Source: Dickeya dianthicola NCPPB 453
GTDB taxonomy: Bacteria; Pseudomonadota; Gammaproteobacteria; Enterobacterales; Enterobacteriaceae
Direction: 5' to 3'
DNA length: 64,000 nucleotides
Assembly (NCBI RefSeq): GCF_000365305.1
Contig: NZ_CM001841.1
Span: 1,347,190-1,411,189 of the forward strand
Shown here: positions 55,207-64,000 of the stretch, piece by piece
Layout: every line of letters starts with the position of its first letter
How positions within the stretch are numbered: position 1 is the stretch's first letter
Notes under the pieces: model-generated
What the model was told of the DNA's origin: nothing
Databases searched by the model: none
Seen by the model: only the letters and a program-made list of their open reading frames with translations
Translations under genes and position numbers: made by a program

Positions 55207-56106
55207 ATGAATAACTCTCTTGCACCCCATCTTGATATCGCCCTGCGGCATGCGCCACCGGGATTGACTTCCACAGGTATCCCACGTGTGGATATCTGCG
55301 TCGGACAAGGCTCTACAGACAAGGCACCCTGCCTGTATCGCTCGATGATCTGCTTCATCCTGCAAGGCTCGAAGCGCGTAGCGATCCACGACAATCTTCT
55401 GAGCTACGACAGTGAACAGTATCTCATCAGCGCCCTTGAGCTGCCTTTGATCGGACAAATTTTTGATGATGAGGGCGGGCAGCCTTACGTTGCGATTTCG
55501 CTGGTGCTGGATCCGGCCATACTGGCGGAATTGGCGGCAGCCATGCCGCCGGTTCGCGAGCGCGAACAAAAGGGGATCGGCATTATGATAAACCCGATGA
55601 CTGCCTCCATCAGCGATACGTTGCTTCGCTTATTATCATTGCTCGACACGCCTGACGATATCCCGGTTCTTGGGCCTATGCTCGAACGGGAATTGCTTTA
55701 TCGTCTCCTGCAGGGCCCTCAGGGACGACTGCTGCGCCAGATTGCCCAACCCGAGGGTGCTCTGAGTCGTATCCGGCGAGCTGTTGCCTGGATCCGGGAC
55801 AATTACAATACCCGACTTCGCATCGAAGCGTTGTGCGAGGTAAGCGGCATGAGTCGTGCCAGCCTGCATCGCCATTTTCTGTCGATGACAGGTCTCAGTC
55901 CCGTTCAATATCAGAAGCAGCTTAGACTGCAGGAGGCTCGCCAGCTGTTACTTGCCGGCGAGCATCGCGCGTCTGACGTGGCGTTTGCGGTCGGTTATGA
56001 AAGCGCCTCACAGTTTAGCCGTGAATATCTGCGGCAATTCGGCGCACCGCCTGCACGCAATGTACGCGAGATACGGCAGGCGATCGGTACTTCAGTCAGA
56101 GAGTAA
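55207..56106 (+). CDS. AraC family regulator (AraC_N type)
   Basis: The 299-residue regulator has an N-terminal AraC_N domain (LYRSMICFILQGSKRVAI) and a C-terminal pair of helix-turn-helices (LCEVSGMSRASLHRHFLSM; ASDVAFAVGYESASQFSREY). It resembles the YqhC-like group that responds to reactive aldehydes. It is divergent from the SDR operon and probably controls it. ATG 55207 is chosen over 55159 because the family starts shortly before the first strand. Confidence 0.88.
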   Translation: MNNSLAPHLDIALRHAPPGLTSTGIPRVDICVGQGSTDKAPCLYRSMICFILQGSKRVAIHDNLLSYDSEQYLISALELPLIGQIFDDEGGQPYVAISLVLDPAILAELAAAMPPVREREQKGIGIMINPMTASISDTLLRLLSLLDTPDDIPVLGPMLERELLYRLLQGPQGRLLRQIAQPEGALSRIRRAVAWIRDNYNTRLRIEALCEVSGMSRASLHRHFLSMTGLSPVQYQKQLRLQEARQLLLAGEHRASDVAFAVGYESASQFSREYLRQFGAPPARNVREIRQAIGTSVRE

Positions 56107-56213
56107 AACGGCAGACTGCTTGATGAATTGCCGGTGGGCTCAACGCCGGTCATCATATCGTTGTGCAGAAGGTCCTCTCATCATCTGGCGGTTCTGCTGC
56201 TGTTTTATCACGG

Positions 56214-56816
56214 TTAAAACAGCGTCATGGACAAAGCAGAAAGAGCGAGTATGCCTGCGCAACTTTGGTTGAACCGACTGACTAACCGCGCATCCGTGAG
56301 GTAGTGTTTGATCATTGCACCAAACCAGGCCCAGATCCCCACGCAGGGGAAACTCACGGCGGCAAAAAGAACGGTGTATAGCGCTATATCCTCGAATGAA
56401 AACACGCTGGGCAGACAGGTGGATATAGCCACGCTTGCCATAATCCAGGATTTCGGGTTGATGAGCTGGAAAAAAGCGGCTCCGATAAAACGCATTGGGT
56501 GTGATGTGTCTGCCGACTTGACCTCACCGGTGCTTCCCAACATCTTCCAGGACAAATAAAGAATATAGGCTGCACCACTGTACTTCATGACCACCTGGAT
56601 AGAAGGAAATAACGTAAAGATTTCATGCAGCCCCAGGCCGACTAAAAGTAGCATGAATGCACTGCCGGCACTTGCGCCGGATATGTGACCCAGTGTTTTA
56701 CGCGGCCCAAAGCGGACGCTGGAAAAAAGGACCATGAGGTTGTTTGGTCCTGGGGTGACGGACATAACGATCGCCAGTACCAGAAAGGAGCTCAACTGCT
56801 GCGCTGTGATACTCAT
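56214..56816 (-). CDS. LysE/RhtB family exporter
   Basis: The 200-residue inner-membrane protein has six hydrophobic segments and the family motif SVTPGPNNLMVLFSS near residue 20, followed by HISGASAGSAFMLLLVGLGL. It should export an amino acid or related metabolite. It is divergent from an Lrp/AsnC regulator 233 bp away, a usual regulator-exporter pairing. The substrate is unknown. Confidence 0.88.
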   Translation of the reverse strand: MSITAQQLSSFLVLAIVMSVTPGPNNLMVLFSSVRFGPRKTLGHISGASAGSAFMLLLVGLGLHEIFTLFPSIQVVMKYSGAAYILYLSWKMLGSTGEVKSADTSHPMRFIGAAFFQLINPKSWIMASVAISTCLPSVFSFEDIALYTVLFAAVSFPCVGIWAWFGAMIKHYLTDARLVSRFNQSCAGILALSALSMTLF

Positions 56817-57049
56817 CTACTCCAATCCTGTTGTGGTGTTTTTTCCCTGTCGTCGCCAAAAATTTCGGGCGTTTTCCGATTGATGAACGCTGATGTGAAG
56901 CACAGTGAATTTTTAATTTCGCTTGTCTCAACGCAGGGCAGGAACGGAGGAATTAAATACATCTTTTGCATATAACCTTTCGTTTGAATTTTATAAGGAA
57001 CATTCTCATAATTAACTTATAAAATTAGGCTATCAACAGGTTTTTTGAG

Positions 57050-57550
57050 ATGGATAAAGATGTGAATGTCGTTCAGACAAAACTGATTCAACAACCGAAA
57101 CTGGATGCGAAGGACCGAACATTATTAGCCATCCTGGCTGAAGACGCCTCACTGAGCTATACGGAACTCGGGCGTCAGTTACACCTTTCTGCACCGGCGG
57201 TACATGAGCGGGTCAAACGGCTTAAGAGTGAAGGGGTGATTACGGGGACAGTGGCCAGGCTGGACAGCAACAAGATCGGACGCCCGTTGCTGGCATTCAT
57301 CCATGTCGATACGTCGAGTTGGGCTGTAACACGCTCAATACTCTCTTTAAAATCGCTTGCCGATGTCGAGGAAATTCACACCGTAGCAGGGGATAGCGCC
57401 ATGCTGTTAAAAGTCAGAACCCAGAATACTCAGTCGCTTGAAGCCCTGCTGGAAGTGATTCATTCCATTGACGGTTTTACGGGAACGCGCAGCTATATTG
57501 TCTTGACCCCCCATCTCGAAAGGGGGCCTGCCCCATTACTCTCGAATTAG
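57050..57550 (+). CDS. Lrp/AsnC family regulator
   Basis: The 166-residue regulator has an N-terminal helix-turn-helix (LDAKDRTLLAILAEDASLSY, LHLSAPAVHERVKRLKSEG) and a C-terminal RAM ligand domain (residues ~80-155). It is slightly longer than usual at the N-terminus. Its divergence from the LysE-type exporter suggests that it controls that gene in response to an amino acid. The gap 56817-57049 is AT-rich and holds the shared promoter area. Confidence 0.88.
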   Translation: MDKDVNVVQTKLIQQPKLDAKDRTLLAILAEDASLSYTELGRQLHLSAPAVHERVKRLKSEGVITGTVARLDSNKIGRPLLAFIHVDTSSWAVTRSILSLKSLADVEEIHTVAGDSAMLLKVRTQNTQSLEALLEVIHSIDGFTGTRSYIVLTPHLERGPAPLLSN

Positions 57551-57697
57551 CGCTGAAGTGGTTAACAAAACTGGCGACAGATCCAAGCCTTATCTCAATG
57601 ATCTCTTGGTTGTCTGGAACATCTCAGGCAACGTGCCAGGGGGAGTCATTACTCCCCGCCACAGAGATTGATACTTAACAATATTGTGCGCCAATAT

Positions 57698-58922
57698 TCA
57701 GTTCCCCCAGTACAAGCCTTTAGGTGCGCTGGAGAAGCCAATGACCTTCAACGCCGGAGCCAGTTTGCTCATGCGGACCGGCACACCGTTGACCCGCTCG
57801 AGTGTGAACCTATTACGCTTGTCGCGCGAAAGTGCAGTGGACAGCGCTGCCAGTGCTGCGGCAATGACCTCCGTTTGTGCTGCGTCATCAGGGTCGATAT
57901 AGGTGAACAACTGGCGGCCGCCTTGCGGCAGGTAGAGCACGAGATGACCGCCATCGATGACGACTAAAGCGCCGGCTCTTCGGGCCGGCCGCATCAGTGA
58001 GGCATGAGAAGGCCAGGGAAGGATCGTCCCGAAAGGATTACCGGGATCCACCGCACTGAGCGCGACGGGAGTGGGTACCGAAGGCGTTTGTTCTGCCAGT
58101 TCGCGCAGGCGGTCCACGGTTGTGCGCTCGGCGAACTGGGCAGCCCCGAGTCCGAGTACAAAGCGACCACGAATCACTCGCCCGGTGTCCTCCATGCCTC
58201 GGAACACGGGCTGCAATGCCGAAAACCCGCCAGGGGCGTTTTCATACACGGTGACATTGCGCGTCACCACGGCGTAACGATCAAGGAGACCTTCGGTCCA
58301 TGCGAGGGCCTGCACGGTATCGGGAAGGGGGTCTGTGCGTATCAGCGACCACCGGCCCGCCAGGGTCGCCGCATTGAGCGCCGTGAGGCCCGAATGAAAC
58401 GCGTCGGAAACCGTAGCTGGCGAGAGTCCGCGCAGCCCCCGTCTTCTGCGTGAGGATACTGCCCGGGGCCGGGATGACGACCACCTGGTCGCGGGTGATT
58501 TCCTGGATGCGCCAGGAGGCCGCCCCCAGCGTGATCACATCGTTGATGCGCGACTCGTAGACCATTTCTTCGTCGAGCTCACCCACGCGGCGTGAGCCTG
58601 CACGTTCTTCACCTTCGGGGAGAACGACGCTGAACATGCCGCGGTCAGGAATAGTGCCGCCGCTGGTGATCGCCAGCTGTTTTGCGCCCGGACGTGCCGA
58701 CAACTGACCGGTTTCCCGGTCCCAGATCAACAGTGGCCGGAACCCGGAGAAATCATCGGAGGGATAGCGTCCCGCCAGCATATCCAGCGTGGCATCGAAC
58801 GCCGTGCGGGGGAGTGTGCGATAGGGCGCGGCGCGGCGCACAGCAGCATACCAGGCGTCGACATCAAGCGGCTCCATCGCAACGGCGGCGACCGTCTGCT
58901 GTGCAAGCACATCTAGTGGGTT
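57698..58922 (-). pseudogene. lhr: remnant of Lhr-type large helicase
   Basis: Two overlapping minus frames carry Lhr sequence. The first begins NPLDVLAQQTVAAVAMEPLD and runs through AITSGGTIPDRGMFSVVLP, ELDEEMVYESR and VVIPAPG. The second has RGLSPATVSDAFHSGL, then TALNAATLAGRWSLI and VQALAWTEGLLDRYAVV, the C-terminal region. The frame changes near 58430, and the ~200-300 residues normally between these parts are absent. The N-terminal DEAD helicase domain is lost at 58922. Full Lhr proteins have about 1500 residues. Confidence 0.8.
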
Positions 58923-59752
58923 GCGGGGCGGGGCGATGGCCTCAATACGATACTCTGAACCGCTTTTGCCGCTTCGGGGAAGCTATCAATGAAGAATGGC
59001 CAGGTATGTATCATTCCGTCTCCCTTGATCAACTCGACGTCAACGCCCGCCTCGCGTGCCTTGCGTACCAGCGCTGCGGAATCGTCAAAGAGTACTTCGG
59101 CTGTGCCCACCAGGACGAGTAGCGGTGGTAGTCCCTTAAGATCTGCATACAGCGGTGACACAAGAGCATCCGTGTCATTCGCTCCGGTGCCGATGTAGTG
59201 TTGACGGCTCATGTCGAGGAATTTGTGGGTAATAATTGGATCGTCCTTCACTTTGGTGAGGTGCGACTCGCTCTGCAGCGTCAGGTCAGTCCAGGGCGAG
59301 AGAACGACCGCAGCACCGGGCAGGGGTTGGCAGCTCTCGCGAAGTGATACGAGCGTGGACAGTGCCAACCCTCCGCCGGCAGAATCACCGATGATCACGA
59401 TGTGGTCCGCAGAAATTCCCTGGGTGAGCAGCCATGCATAGCTGCGCTGCGCATCGTCGAGCGCGGCCGGGAAGGGAGCCTCCGGCGCAAGGCGGTAATC
59501 CACCATCAGAGCACGGTAGCCGCTGGCGCGGCAAAGCGCAGTAACAACGTTGCGGTAGATGACGGGATCACCAGCCACATAGCCGCCGCCGTGCAGGTAG
59601 AATATCACCCGCGCCGGGTCAGATCCTGTCGGTTCGATCCACTCGGCAGGCACGCCGGCCGCGTCAACCTGCCGGAACACGACGTCAGGTAAGGGGGGGA
59701 GATCCCTGCCCAACGCATCGAAAGCACCTCTTAATTCGCCGATATCGGTCAA
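58913..59752 (-). CDS. alpha/beta hydrolase, HSL-type esterase
   Basis: The 279-residue enzyme has the hormone-sensitive-lipase family pattern: FYLHGGGYVAGDP (oxyanion hole), nucleophile in IIGDSAGGGLAL, VDYRLAPEAPFPAAL, the acid region LVLVGTAEVLFDDS and the histidine in MIHTWPFF. It should cleave short acyl esters in the cytoplasm. Its last three codons and stop lie in Lhr-derived sequence, so the C-terminus was probably re-set by a deletion. It is divergent from an AraC regulator 178 bp away, its likely regulator. Confidence 0.85.
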   Translation of the reverse strand: MTDIGELRGAFDALGRDLPPLPDVVFRQVDAAGVPAEWIEPTGSDPARVIFYLHGGGYVAGDPVIYRNVVTALCRASGYRALMVDYRLAPEAPFPAALDDAQRSYAWLLTQGISADHIVIIGDSAGGGLALSTLVSLRESCQPLPGAAVVLSPWTDLTLQSESHLTKVKDDPIITHKFLDMSRQHYIGTGANDTDALVSPLYADLKGLPPLLVLVGTAEVLFDDSAALVRKAREAGVDVELIKGDGMIHTWPFFIDSFPEAAKAVQSIVLRPSPRPATH

Positions 59753-59930
59753 TTGATCGAACGGAACGGGGATGCTCTTTCTGTGCCAATAACCGTGTCA
59801 GAAGCCGACGTTATGTTCATTTTAATTGTCATTACGAGTCATAACTGGCATTATTTGTACAGTTAAATGGCTTTTTAATTGCAAATATCGGACATTTCGT
59901 TGTGAGTGGCGATGTTAAAAGAGGTATTTG

Positions 59931-60881
59931 ATGAGTGCAACGGCGCGACCTAAAGTAGAGCAGCTGACGTATAGCCCGGCGAGCCCCTATCCCTATGATC
60001 TTGAGGTGTTCCGTTTGTCGGATCTCAAGCGTCGCTCGACGGTACAGGCGATGCGCAGGACGTACTGCTACGAGTTCTATATGTTGATCTGCGTGACCGA
60101 AGGGCAATGCACGCACTTTGTCGATTTCGAACCGGTGGAATGCAGCGCGGGAACCTTGCTCACGTTGCGGCCAGGCCAGGCCCATAACTTCGGAAGCGAA
60201 GAGGACTGGGATGGATGGATGGTGCTGCTTCGTCCGGAATTTTTGCTGTCGGCAGAGGCTGCGCCGACAGGGGCTGAAATATCCCCTTTACTGAATTGCC
60301 TGCCTGGAAGCGTCTGCCTTGATCCGGTGGAGCTCAGACGAGCCATGCAGGATATTCAGTGCATCCACGACGATGCCCGTTTGAAGTTACCAGGGCGACC
60401 TGATGAGCAACCTGGCATTGAGGCGGCGGACGTTTCGGCAAGTTGCCTGAGCGTTGAGGTACATGTGTTGCTGCGTTACCGTTTCTACGCGCTGCTGACC
60501 TGGCTGGCTTTACTGCATGGGCAGCGCCAGGAACCGGTTTCTCAGCAGTCGGCTATGCTGCTACGGTTCCGGCAGTTTGAGAAACTGGTGGACGAGCGTT
60601 TCTCGCAATGGAGCCAGGTCGGTGACTATGCAAACTACCTTGGCTGTACTGAGAAGAGCCTGACGCGCGCAACACTGGCAGTCCAGGGGGTCAGTGCCAA
60701 AGCCTATCTCTCAAAACGGATTGTGCTGGAGGCCAAACGGTTACTCCTACACACCGACTTGCCCATCGGAGCGCTGTCCGGACGTCTTGGATTCGGTGAG
60801 GTCGACAGATTCTGCAAGTTCTTCAAGCGGGAAACCAGTTTTACGCCGAAGGACTTCCGCAAAAGCGTCGCTACTCCCTGA
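59931..60881 (+). CDS. AraC family regulator
   Basis: The 316-residue regulator has an N-terminal cupin-like sensor (YEFYMLICVTEGQCTHFVDF, LLTLRPGQAHNFG) and a C-terminal AraC DNA-binding domain (YANYLGCTEKSLTRATLAVQ; IGALSGRLGFGEVDRFCKFF). ATG 59931 with GAGGT five bases upstream is chosen over TTG 59928. It is divergent from the HSL-type esterase and may control it. The ligand is unknown. Confidence 0.87.
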   Translation: MSATARPKVEQLTYSPASPYPYDLEVFRLSDLKRRSTVQAMRRTYCYEFYMLICVTEGQCTHFVDFEPVECSAGTLLTLRPGQAHNFGSEEDWDGWMVLLRPEFLLSAEAAPTGAEISPLLNCLPGSVCLDPVELRRAMQDIQCIHDDARLKLPGRPDEQPGIEAADVSASCLSVEVHVLLRYRFYALLTWLALLHGQRQEPVSQQSAMLLRFRQFEKLVDERFSQWSQVGDYANYLGCTEKSLTRATLAVQGVSAKAYLSKRIVLEAKRLLLHTDLPIGALSGRLGFGEVDRFCKFFKRETSFTPKDFRKSVATP

Positions 60882-61018
60882 CCACATGAGGATGGGTCTA
60901 TGTCACAGAAAAATATATGCGCAATGCTCGCCGGAACTCGATGAGAACTTTGATTCGGTTGTAAGCGATGCCCGCTTTCCTTTGCCAATAATCGCCTCGA
61001 ATACAAAAGGAGAAATGT

Positions 61019-61477
61019 ATGTCAAATGCACTACCTATTTACGAGCAAAACTACAGTGATGAAGAGCGTACCCTTTCAGATCACCTTATCAGCCTGGAAA
61101 AATCAGCGCTGGATAAGTGGTTCAAGGGCGACACATCCGGTTATGAGTCGCTCTGGTCAGAACGTAGCTTTACTTATTTTGATGCTGTCGTCACCGAAAG
61201 GGTCGATGACTATGAAACGATTAAAGAGTTTCTGAAATCCATTGAAGGCAAGTTGTTTTCTGACAGTTATGATTTCCTTCATCCCCGGGTACAAGCTGTA
61301 AAAGACATGGCCGTGCTGACATACCAGCTGTACGCAAAAACCAACCGTATTGATATGGAATACAACGTCGTCGAGGTTTTTCAGAGGGAAGACGACAACT
61401 GGAAAGTTATCCACTCCACCTGGTCATTTATCCGTCCGATGGACAAAAAATTTCCTCATGTTGATGCTGTCATCTGA
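61019..61477 (+). CDS. NTF2-like (DUF4440/SnoaL) protein
   Basis: The 152-residue soluble protein has an N-terminal helix (LSDHLISLEKSALDKWFKGD), ERSFTYFDAVV and VVEVFQREDDNWKVIHSTWS, the strand pattern of the NTF2/CaMKII-association-like fold. No catalytic residues are evident. AAAGGAG lies before ATG 61019. It is 137 bp after the AraC gene in the same direction and may be controlled by it or by its own promoter. It is the third protein of this fold in the accessory region. Confidence 0.75.
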   Translation: MSNALPIYEQNYSDEERTLSDHLISLEKSALDKWFKGDTSGYESLWSERSFTYFDAVVTERVDDYETIKEFLKSIEGKLFSDSYDFLHPRVQAVKDMAVLTYQLYAKTNRIDMEYNVVEVFQREDDNWKVIHSTWSFIRPMDKKFPHVDAVI

Positions 61478-61613
61478 CGTGGTGATACCCTCAGAGAGGG
61501 GGATAATCCATTATTTCCCAGTCCGTCTTGTCGGAAAGTAGGGCTATTAACATAGGCACGAATACGACGTTAAAGGGCCAGAATAAGTATAAACAGACTA
61601 TACGGGAGTGATT

Positions 61614-61970
61614 ATGAAAAGAGATACGTTATTCAGTTACGTGCGTGAACATTATAATTCGGAGCCGGAATATCTCTGGAGTAACCTGCCGGATTATGCC
61701 GTGCTTCGTCATCATAATGGTGATAAATGGTTTGGTATCGTGATGAGTGTACCCGGTATAAAGCTGGGGCTGAATACGGATGATAAAGTCGACATACTTG
61801 ACGTTAAGGTCCGGCTGGAGCGCATCGGCTCATTACGCCAGAAAGACGGCATTCTACCTGCTTACCATATGAATAAAGAGCACTGGGTCAGTGTGATCCT
61901 TTCCGGACCGTTGTCGGCAAAGGAAATACACGAGCTGCTTGCCGACAGTCATGAATTGACATCAGGTTAA
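61614..61970 (+). CDS. MmcQ/YjbR family protein
   Basis: The 118-residue protein matches the YjbR/MmcQ (CyaY-like fold) family, with LFSYVREHYNSEPEYLWSN, YAVLRHHNGDKWFGIVM, and AYHMNKEHWVSVILSG near residue 85. Members are thought to bind DNA in some cases, but the function is unsettled. ATG 61614 with GGGAG five bases upstream replaces GTG 61608. The gap 61971-62148 shows no gene. Confidence 0.85.
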   Translation: MKRDTLFSYVREHYNSEPEYLWSNLPDYAVLRHHNGDKWFGIVMSVPGIKLGLNTDDKVDILDVKVRLERIGSLRQKDGILPAYHMNKEHWVSVILSGPLSAKEIHELLADSHELTSG

Positions 61971-62148
61971 TTATCTGTATTAGTCGCGACCAGATCTAAC
62001 AGATAACTCAGTGCCAGAGCAGACCTTGCTAGCGGGTTGCCCAGCTTTCTCGGTTAACGCTTTTGTAGAGTTGGGCGGGTCTGGATAGACCTGCAGGAAG
62101 GAATGGTGAGGTAGTGATAAGGGAGCATCCGCCCCCTTGATGATTATT

Positions 62149-62574
62149 TTATTTTAGCCGTTTACCTGCATCATCAACGACCTGCTCACCATCTTCCTTG
62201 GCGAAAGCGCCTTGTTGCGCATCCGGAAGAATATCCAGCACAACTTCAGACGGGCGACACAGGTGTGTTCCCCGTGGTGTCACCACGATCGGACGGTTAA
62301 TCAGGATCGGATGCTGCAGCATAAAGTCGATTAACTGAGCGTCAGTAAATTTATCTTCCGTGAGCCCCAGCTCTTCGTAGGGCTCAACATTTTTACGCAG
62401 CAGGGCTCGTACCGTGATTCCCATATCTGTAATGAGTTTGACCAGTTCATCGCGTGAAGGTGGATTCTCAAGGTAATGAATAATGGTCGGTTCAGTGCCG
62501 CTGTTTCGGATCATCTCCAGCGTATTACGTGACGTGCCGCAGGCTGGGTTGTGATAAATGGTAATGTTGCTCAT
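62149..62574 (-). CDS. arsC: glutaredoxin-dependent arsenate reductase
   Basis: The 141-residue enzyme reduces arsenate to arsenite with glutathione and glutaredoxin. The catalytic Cys12 is in HNPACGTSRN and the three arsenate-binding arginines are present (Arg60 in RALLRKN, Arg94 in LINRP, Arg107 in LCRPSE). Length equals the R773-type ArsC. It follows arsB after 15 bp on the minus strand, ending the operon. Confidence 0.96.
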   Translation of the reverse strand: MSNITIYHNPACGTSRNTLEMIRNSGTEPTIIHYLENPPSRDELVKLITDMGITVRALLRKNVEPYEELGLTEDKFTDAQLIDFMLQHPILINRPIVVTPRGTHLCRPSEVVLDILPDAQQGAFAKEDGEQVVDDAGKRLK

Positions 62575-62589
62575 ATCATCAATATCTCA

Positions 62590-63879
62590 TTACAAAATGA
62601 AAGAGAGACGTAGCGCCAGCGCGGCCAGCGTTACAAACAGCACAGGCAGAGTCATGACAATCCCGGTGCGGAAGTAATATCCCCAGGTGATCGTCATGTT
62701 CTTCTGTGAGAGTACGTGCAGCCAGAGCAACGTTGCCAGGCTGCCAATCGGTGTAATCTTTGGTCCAAGGTCGCAGCCAATAACGTTGGCATAAATCATC
62801 GCTTCTTTGATCGCACCTGATGCAGTGCTGCCATCAATAGACAGTGCGCCAACCAGCACGGTAGGCATATTGTTCATGATGGAAGAGAGGAATGCAGTCA
62901 GAAACCCCGTGCCCAGTGTTGCTGCCCAGAGGCCTTTATCCGCCAGCACGTTCAGTACGCCAGAGAGATATTCCGTTAACCCGGCGTTGCGCAGGCCATA
63001 AACCACCAGATACATCCCGAGCGAGAAAATCACAATCTGCCAGGGCGCACCACGCAACACGTTGCCAGTGTTAATGGCATGACCTCGTTTCGCGATCGCA
63101 AACAGGATTACAGCCCCAACCGCCGCAATCACGCTGACCGGAATACCGAGTGGTTCGAGGACAAAAAAGCCAATCAGCAGGAGGAGTAAAACTATCCAGC
63201 CGGTGCGGAACGTAGCCGGATCTTTAATCGCTTTTGCCGGTGTTTTAAGGCGAGCCAGATCGTAAGTCGGCGGGAGGTCTTTGCGGAAGAACAGATGCAA
63301 CATAAACAGCGTGGCAACAATGGCTGCGATATCGACCGGTACCATCACCGACGCATATTCAGTGAATCCCAGACCGAAGAAGTCTGCCGAAACGATATTC
63401 ACCAGGTTCGACACGATAAGCGGCAGGCTGGCGGTATCGGCAATAAACCCGGCGGCCATGACGAATGCCAGTGTAGTACCTTTGCTGAACCCTAATGTCA
63501 GCAGCATGGCGATTACTATAGGCGTCAGAATAAGTGCCGCACCATCGTTGGCAAACAGTGCCGCCACCGCTGCGCCGAGCAAGACGATATAGGTAAACAG
63601 CAAACGACCACGACCGTTGCCCCAACGGGAAACGTGCAGCGCCGCCCATTCGAAAAAGCCGGATTCATCGAGCAGCAGGCTGATGATAATCACTGCAATG
63701 AACGTTGCCGTCGCGTTCCAGACGATATTCCACACCACAGGGATATCGCCTAAATGTACAACGCCAGAAATCAAAGCCAGTACCGCGCCCAGCGTCGCGC
63801 TCCAGCCGATCCCTAATCCCTTCGGCTGCCAGATAACCAAAACAAGGGTCAGGACAAAAATAGCGCCTGCCAGTAACAT
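62590..63879 (-). CDS. arsB: arsenite efflux permease
   Basis: The 429-residue inner-membrane protein with about 12 helices exports arsenite and antimonite, alone or energised by ArsA. It follows R773-type ArsB throughout ([56 protein letters not shown]). AGGAGG precedes its ATG on the minus strand. It lies between arsA and arsC, with a hairpin in the arsA-arsB gap. Confidence 0.96.
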   Translation of the reverse strand: MLLAGAIFVLTLVLVIWQPKGLGIGWSATLGAVLALISGVVHLGDIPVVWNIVWNATATFIAVIIISLLLDESGFFEWAALHVSRWGNGRGRLLFTYIVLLGAAVAALFANDGAALILTPIVIAMLLTLGFSKGTTLAFVMAAGFIADTASLPLIVSNLVNIVSADFFGLGFTEYASVMVPVDIAAIVATLFMLHLFFRKDLPPTYDLARLKTPAKAIKDPATFRTGWIVLLLLLIGFFVLEPLGIPVSVIAAVGAVILFAIAKRGHAINTGNVLRGAPWQIVIFSLGMYLVVYGLRNAGLTEYLSGVLNVLADKGLWAATLGTGFLTAFLSSIMNNMPTVLVGALSIDGSTASGAIKEAMIYANVIGCDLGPKITPIGSLATLLWLHVLSQKNMTITWGYYFRTGIVMTLPVLFVTLAALALRLSFIL

Positions 63880-63890
63880 ACATCCTCCTG

Positions 63891-63913
63891 ACAGGGCGGC
63901 TTTGCCGCCCTGT
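63891..63913 (-). other. hairpin between arsA and arsB
   Basis: ACAGGGCGGC-TTT-GCCGCCCTGT is a ten-base perfect stem just before the arsB ribosome-binding site. Without a T run it is more likely to affect mRNA stability or translation than to terminate. Confidence 0.7.
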
Positions 63914-63926
63914 ATATACCCAAAAA

Positions 63927-64000
63927 TTAACTCACCAACTCTCTGAGTTTTTCGATACCGGCAGGCTCTGACGCCAGTACCGGAACGAGTGCTATACGAC
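63927..64000 (-). CDS. arsA: arsenite-activated ATPase, C-terminal end
   Basis: The minus frame entering from the right edge encodes [20 protein letters not shown] followed by LVS and a stop (63927-63929). This is the typical tail of ArsA, the ATPase that energises ArsB (known R773 tail V-P-V-L-x-x-E-P-x-G-I). Only ~24 codons are in the window. With arsB and arsC behind it this implies an arsRDABC-type operon reading leftward. Confidence 0.75.
   Translation of the reverse strand, partial: RIALVPVLASEPAGIEKLRELVS

Overview
The window looks like chromosome of a gammaproteobacterium of the order Enterobacterales, most likely a plant-associated soft-rot genus such as Dickeya (inference, no search was run). 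The basis is full-length enterobacterial genes (ugd, galF, gnd, yjbEFGH, dps-like, amn, dgoRKADT, arsABC), at least six ERIC elements, and a plant-signal-type LuxR next to a proline iminopeptidase. The left 38.6 kb reads as well-ordered chromosome. The right 25 kb is a patchwork of accessory genes, IS elements and gene remnants. No rRNA, tRNA or CRISPR array was recognised.

1-14.2 kb is the distal half of a surface-polysaccharide locus: the 3' end of rmlD, a Wzx flippase, three GT2-type glycosyltransferases, a Tat-type beta-helix protein, a Wzy-like polymerase (all AT-rich), then GC-rich UDP-glucuronate 4-epimerase, ugd, galF, a CgeB-like glycosyltransferase and gnd. The galF...gnd pair is the usual border of enterobacterial O-antigen/capsule loci. 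ERIC elements punctuate it; one supplies the stop codon of wzx and another appears to sit in the loop of a hairpin downstream of gnd. 14.2-18.7 kb is the yjbEFGH exopolysaccharide operon with a candidate RcsAB box and an internal terminator.

18.7-32.0 kb holds a GntR regulator with an apparent second winged helix, an unknown gene, a secreted lactonase-like propeller, a Dps-family protein, and the most interesting unit: proline iminopeptidase (pip), a LuxR solo, and a five-gene peptide ABC transporter. The LuxR has Met and Trp at the two positions (TraR W57 and Y61) that mark the OryR/XccR/PipR group of plant-signal receptors. The pip and ABC promoter regions share a ~21-bp motif in the same orientation, a candidate operator. 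AMP nucleosidase (amn) follows.

32.0-38.6 kb is the D-galactonate operon (dgoR-dgoK-dgoA-dgoD, then dgoT) with two DgoR-type palindromes upstream, followed by a ketopantoate-reductase-like gene.

38.7-64 kb is the accessory zone. It has LysR/Old Yellow Enzyme/NTF2 genes; IS5, IS630 and IS3 family remnants and an intact-looking IS481-family element; a truncated DUF4868 (KwaB-like) fragment next to an 1837-residue helicase-nuclease, suggesting an eroded defence island; and several small redox and detoxification units, each with a divergent regulator (AraC/SDR-GST-epoxide-hydrolase-like, Lrp/LysE, AraC/esterase). A truncated tannase, a TetR tail and an Lhr helicase remnant mark deletion scars. 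The window ends inside an arsenic operon (arsA partial, arsB, arsC, minus strand).
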